Source: Leptolyngbya sp. SIO4C5 (GTDB lineage Bacteria > Cyanobacteriota > Cyanobacteriia > Phormidesmidales > Phormidesmidaceae). From it: a stretch of DNA of 6,850 bases. Every line of letters begins with the position of its first letter. Position 1 is the first letter of the stretch. Under the pieces are notes generated by a model. That model did no database searches and had not been told where the DNA came from. It saw only the letters and a program-made list of their open reading frames with translations. The position numbers were made by a program, and so were the translations under genes. Positions 6,409 through 6,850 of this stretch are shown piece by piece. The stretch lies in NCBI GenBank assembly GCA_010671965.1, contig JAAHIC010000239.1, forward strand, positions 1-6,850, written 5' to 3'.

Positions 6409-6426
6409 CTGTCGTTCGGGCGGCAG
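6409..6426 (+). repeat. Small hairpin just after the stress-gene stop
   Basis: CTGTCG (6409-6414) pairs with CGGCAG (6421-6426), with one G-U pair, around the 6-nt loop TTCGGG, starting one base after the TAA. No T-run follows, so it is at best a weak terminator or an mRNA 3'-end stabiliser. Confidence 0.35.
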
Positions 6427-6470
6427 ATCTCAAGCTCCTCACGCACTGAGATTGAGGAAACCAGTCAGGC

Positions 6471-6533
6471 TCGCTTAAGATTCCATCTTGAGATGGAGAG
6501 ACAGGGCTAGCTAAAAGCCGCAATCTTAAGTGA
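6471..6533. other. Predicted three-way-junction element in the spacer
   Basis: A 12-bp outer stem (6471-6482 with 6522-6533; core CTTAAGATT/AATCTTAAG, one G-U) encloses a hairpin CCATC-TTGA-GATGG (6483-6496) stacked directly on it and a smaller one GGCT/AGCC (6505-6508 with 6516-6519). It may be an RNA structure such as a processing site or 3' end, a small mobile palindrome, or chance. ATCTCAAG at 6427-6434 could pair instead with CTTGAGAT at 6487-6494. I recognise no known RNA family. Confidence 0.4.
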
Positions 6534-6574
6534 ATAAATTCAATCAGAATCTATAGTTTCAGCGAATCCTTTGC

Positions 6575-6611
6575 GGCCAGGAATTTAAATTCCTGGCCCT
6601 CTCTGTAGAGG
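6575..6611 (+). promoter_or_regulatory. 24-bp perfect palindrome plus Shine-Dalgarno hairpin before the antiporter
   Basis: GGCCAGGAATTT (6575-6586) is followed at once by its exact reverse complement (6587-6598). In RNA this gives a 10-bp stem with a 4-nt loop. Directly after it, CCTCT (6598-6602) can pair with AGAGG (6607-6611) around CTGT, and AGAGG is the Shine-Dalgarno, 8 nt before ATG 6620. The two stems share base 6598. This arrangement could act as an operator, an attenuator without a U-tract, or a translational control element; the role is inference. Confidence 0.5.
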
Positions 6612-6619
6612 TACGATTT

Positions 6620-6850
6620 ATGCTTCTTCTGGTGGAACCTGTCTCTCAAACGCTGCGAGAGCCTGTTACAACTTTTGTGCTGCTGCTGGCTATTGTGCTG
6701 GTCACGCCGCCCCTTTTTGAACGGCTAAAACTGCCAGGGCTGGTGGGACTGATTGCGGCAGGGGTTTTGTTTGGCAGTAGCGGTTTAGGTTGGCTCAGTG
6801 CCGATGCTGAAATCATGAAGCTGTTTTCAGAAATTGGCAAAATCTACCTG
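6620..6850 (+). CDS. Cation:proton antiporter, CPA2 (KefB/NhaS-like) family, N-terminal fragment
   Basis: An open frame of 77 codons runs from ATG 6620 to the window end without a stop, so only the N-terminus is visible. Residues about 16-33 (PVTTFVLLLAIVLVTPPL) form a first membrane helix. ERLKLPGLVGLIAAGVLFG (34-52), followed by SSGLG, is the characteristic CPA2 signature at the second helix. An amphipathic stretch, EIMKLFSEIGKIYL, then leads to the next helix. CPA2 transporters exchange Na+ or K+ for H+ across the plasma or thylakoid membrane and usually have about 12 helices, sometimes with a C-terminal TrkA or Usp domain, which cannot be judged here. Translation starts after Shine-Dalgarno AGAGG (6607-6611), which lies in a possible hairpin. 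Ion specificity is unknown. Confidence 0.85.
   Translation, partial: MLLLVEPVSQTLREPVTTFVLLLAIVLVTPPLFERLKLPGLVGLIAAGVLFGSSGLGWLSADAEIMKLFSEIGKIYL

Noticed and set aside
6284..6478. Plus-strand 64-codon frame at the end of the stress gene
   Set aside because: Mostly out-of-frame overlap with the conserved stress-protein C-terminus and an Arg/Gly-rich product without motifs.

Overview
The window looks like ordinary chromosomal DNA from a cyanobacterium. Three signs support this: at least eleven copies of the HIP1 octamer GCGATCGC in 6.85 kb, a gene for NdhS (a subunit of the ferredoxin-dependent NDH-1 complex of oxygenic phototrophs), and a cyanobacterial-style glycine-zipper stress protein. 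All confidently called genes are on the + strand. I cannot name genus or species.

Layout. (1) 1-725 encodes a stand-alone MBL-fold protein with a flavodiiron-like metal site. Its first ~55-62 bases are the reverse complement of a stretch inside the same gene (265-326), so the true N-terminus is missing. This looks like an assembly or amplification chimera at a contig edge. (2) 831-2399 is a full-length Ppx/GppA exopolyphosphatase with a C-terminal HD domain. (3) 2400-2578 is a spacer with a 9-bp dyad. (4) 2579-4675 holds ndhS, a conserved HAS-barrel-like protein and a DAO-family FAD oxidoreductase, spaced 29 and 34 nt apart and probably one transcript. (5) 4676-5054 is a non-coding stretch with a hairpin, an inverted pair of REP-like palindromes and a short direct repeat. 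(6) 5055-6407 encodes a protein made of two general-stress-protein (YflT/GSP17M-type) units, of which only the second keeps the glycine zipper. (7) 6408-6619 is a structured spacer: a possible three-way-junction element, a perfect 24-bp palindrome and a small hairpin holding the Shine-Dalgarno of the next gene. (8) 6620-6850 is the start of a CPA2-type cation:proton antiporter, cut by the window end.

The gene content suggests redox, energy and stress housekeeping: oxygen/NO-type di-iron chemistry, polyphosphate turnover, cyclic electron flow, flavin oxidation, stress response and ion homeostasis. Apart from the probable operon, functional links between blocks are inference. I found no mobile-element genes, CRISPR, phage genes or RNA genes, and no convincing new multi-gene system. 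The most notable observations are the terminal inverted duplication, the covarying palindrome pair, the asymmetric two-unit stress protein and the structured leader before the antiporter.
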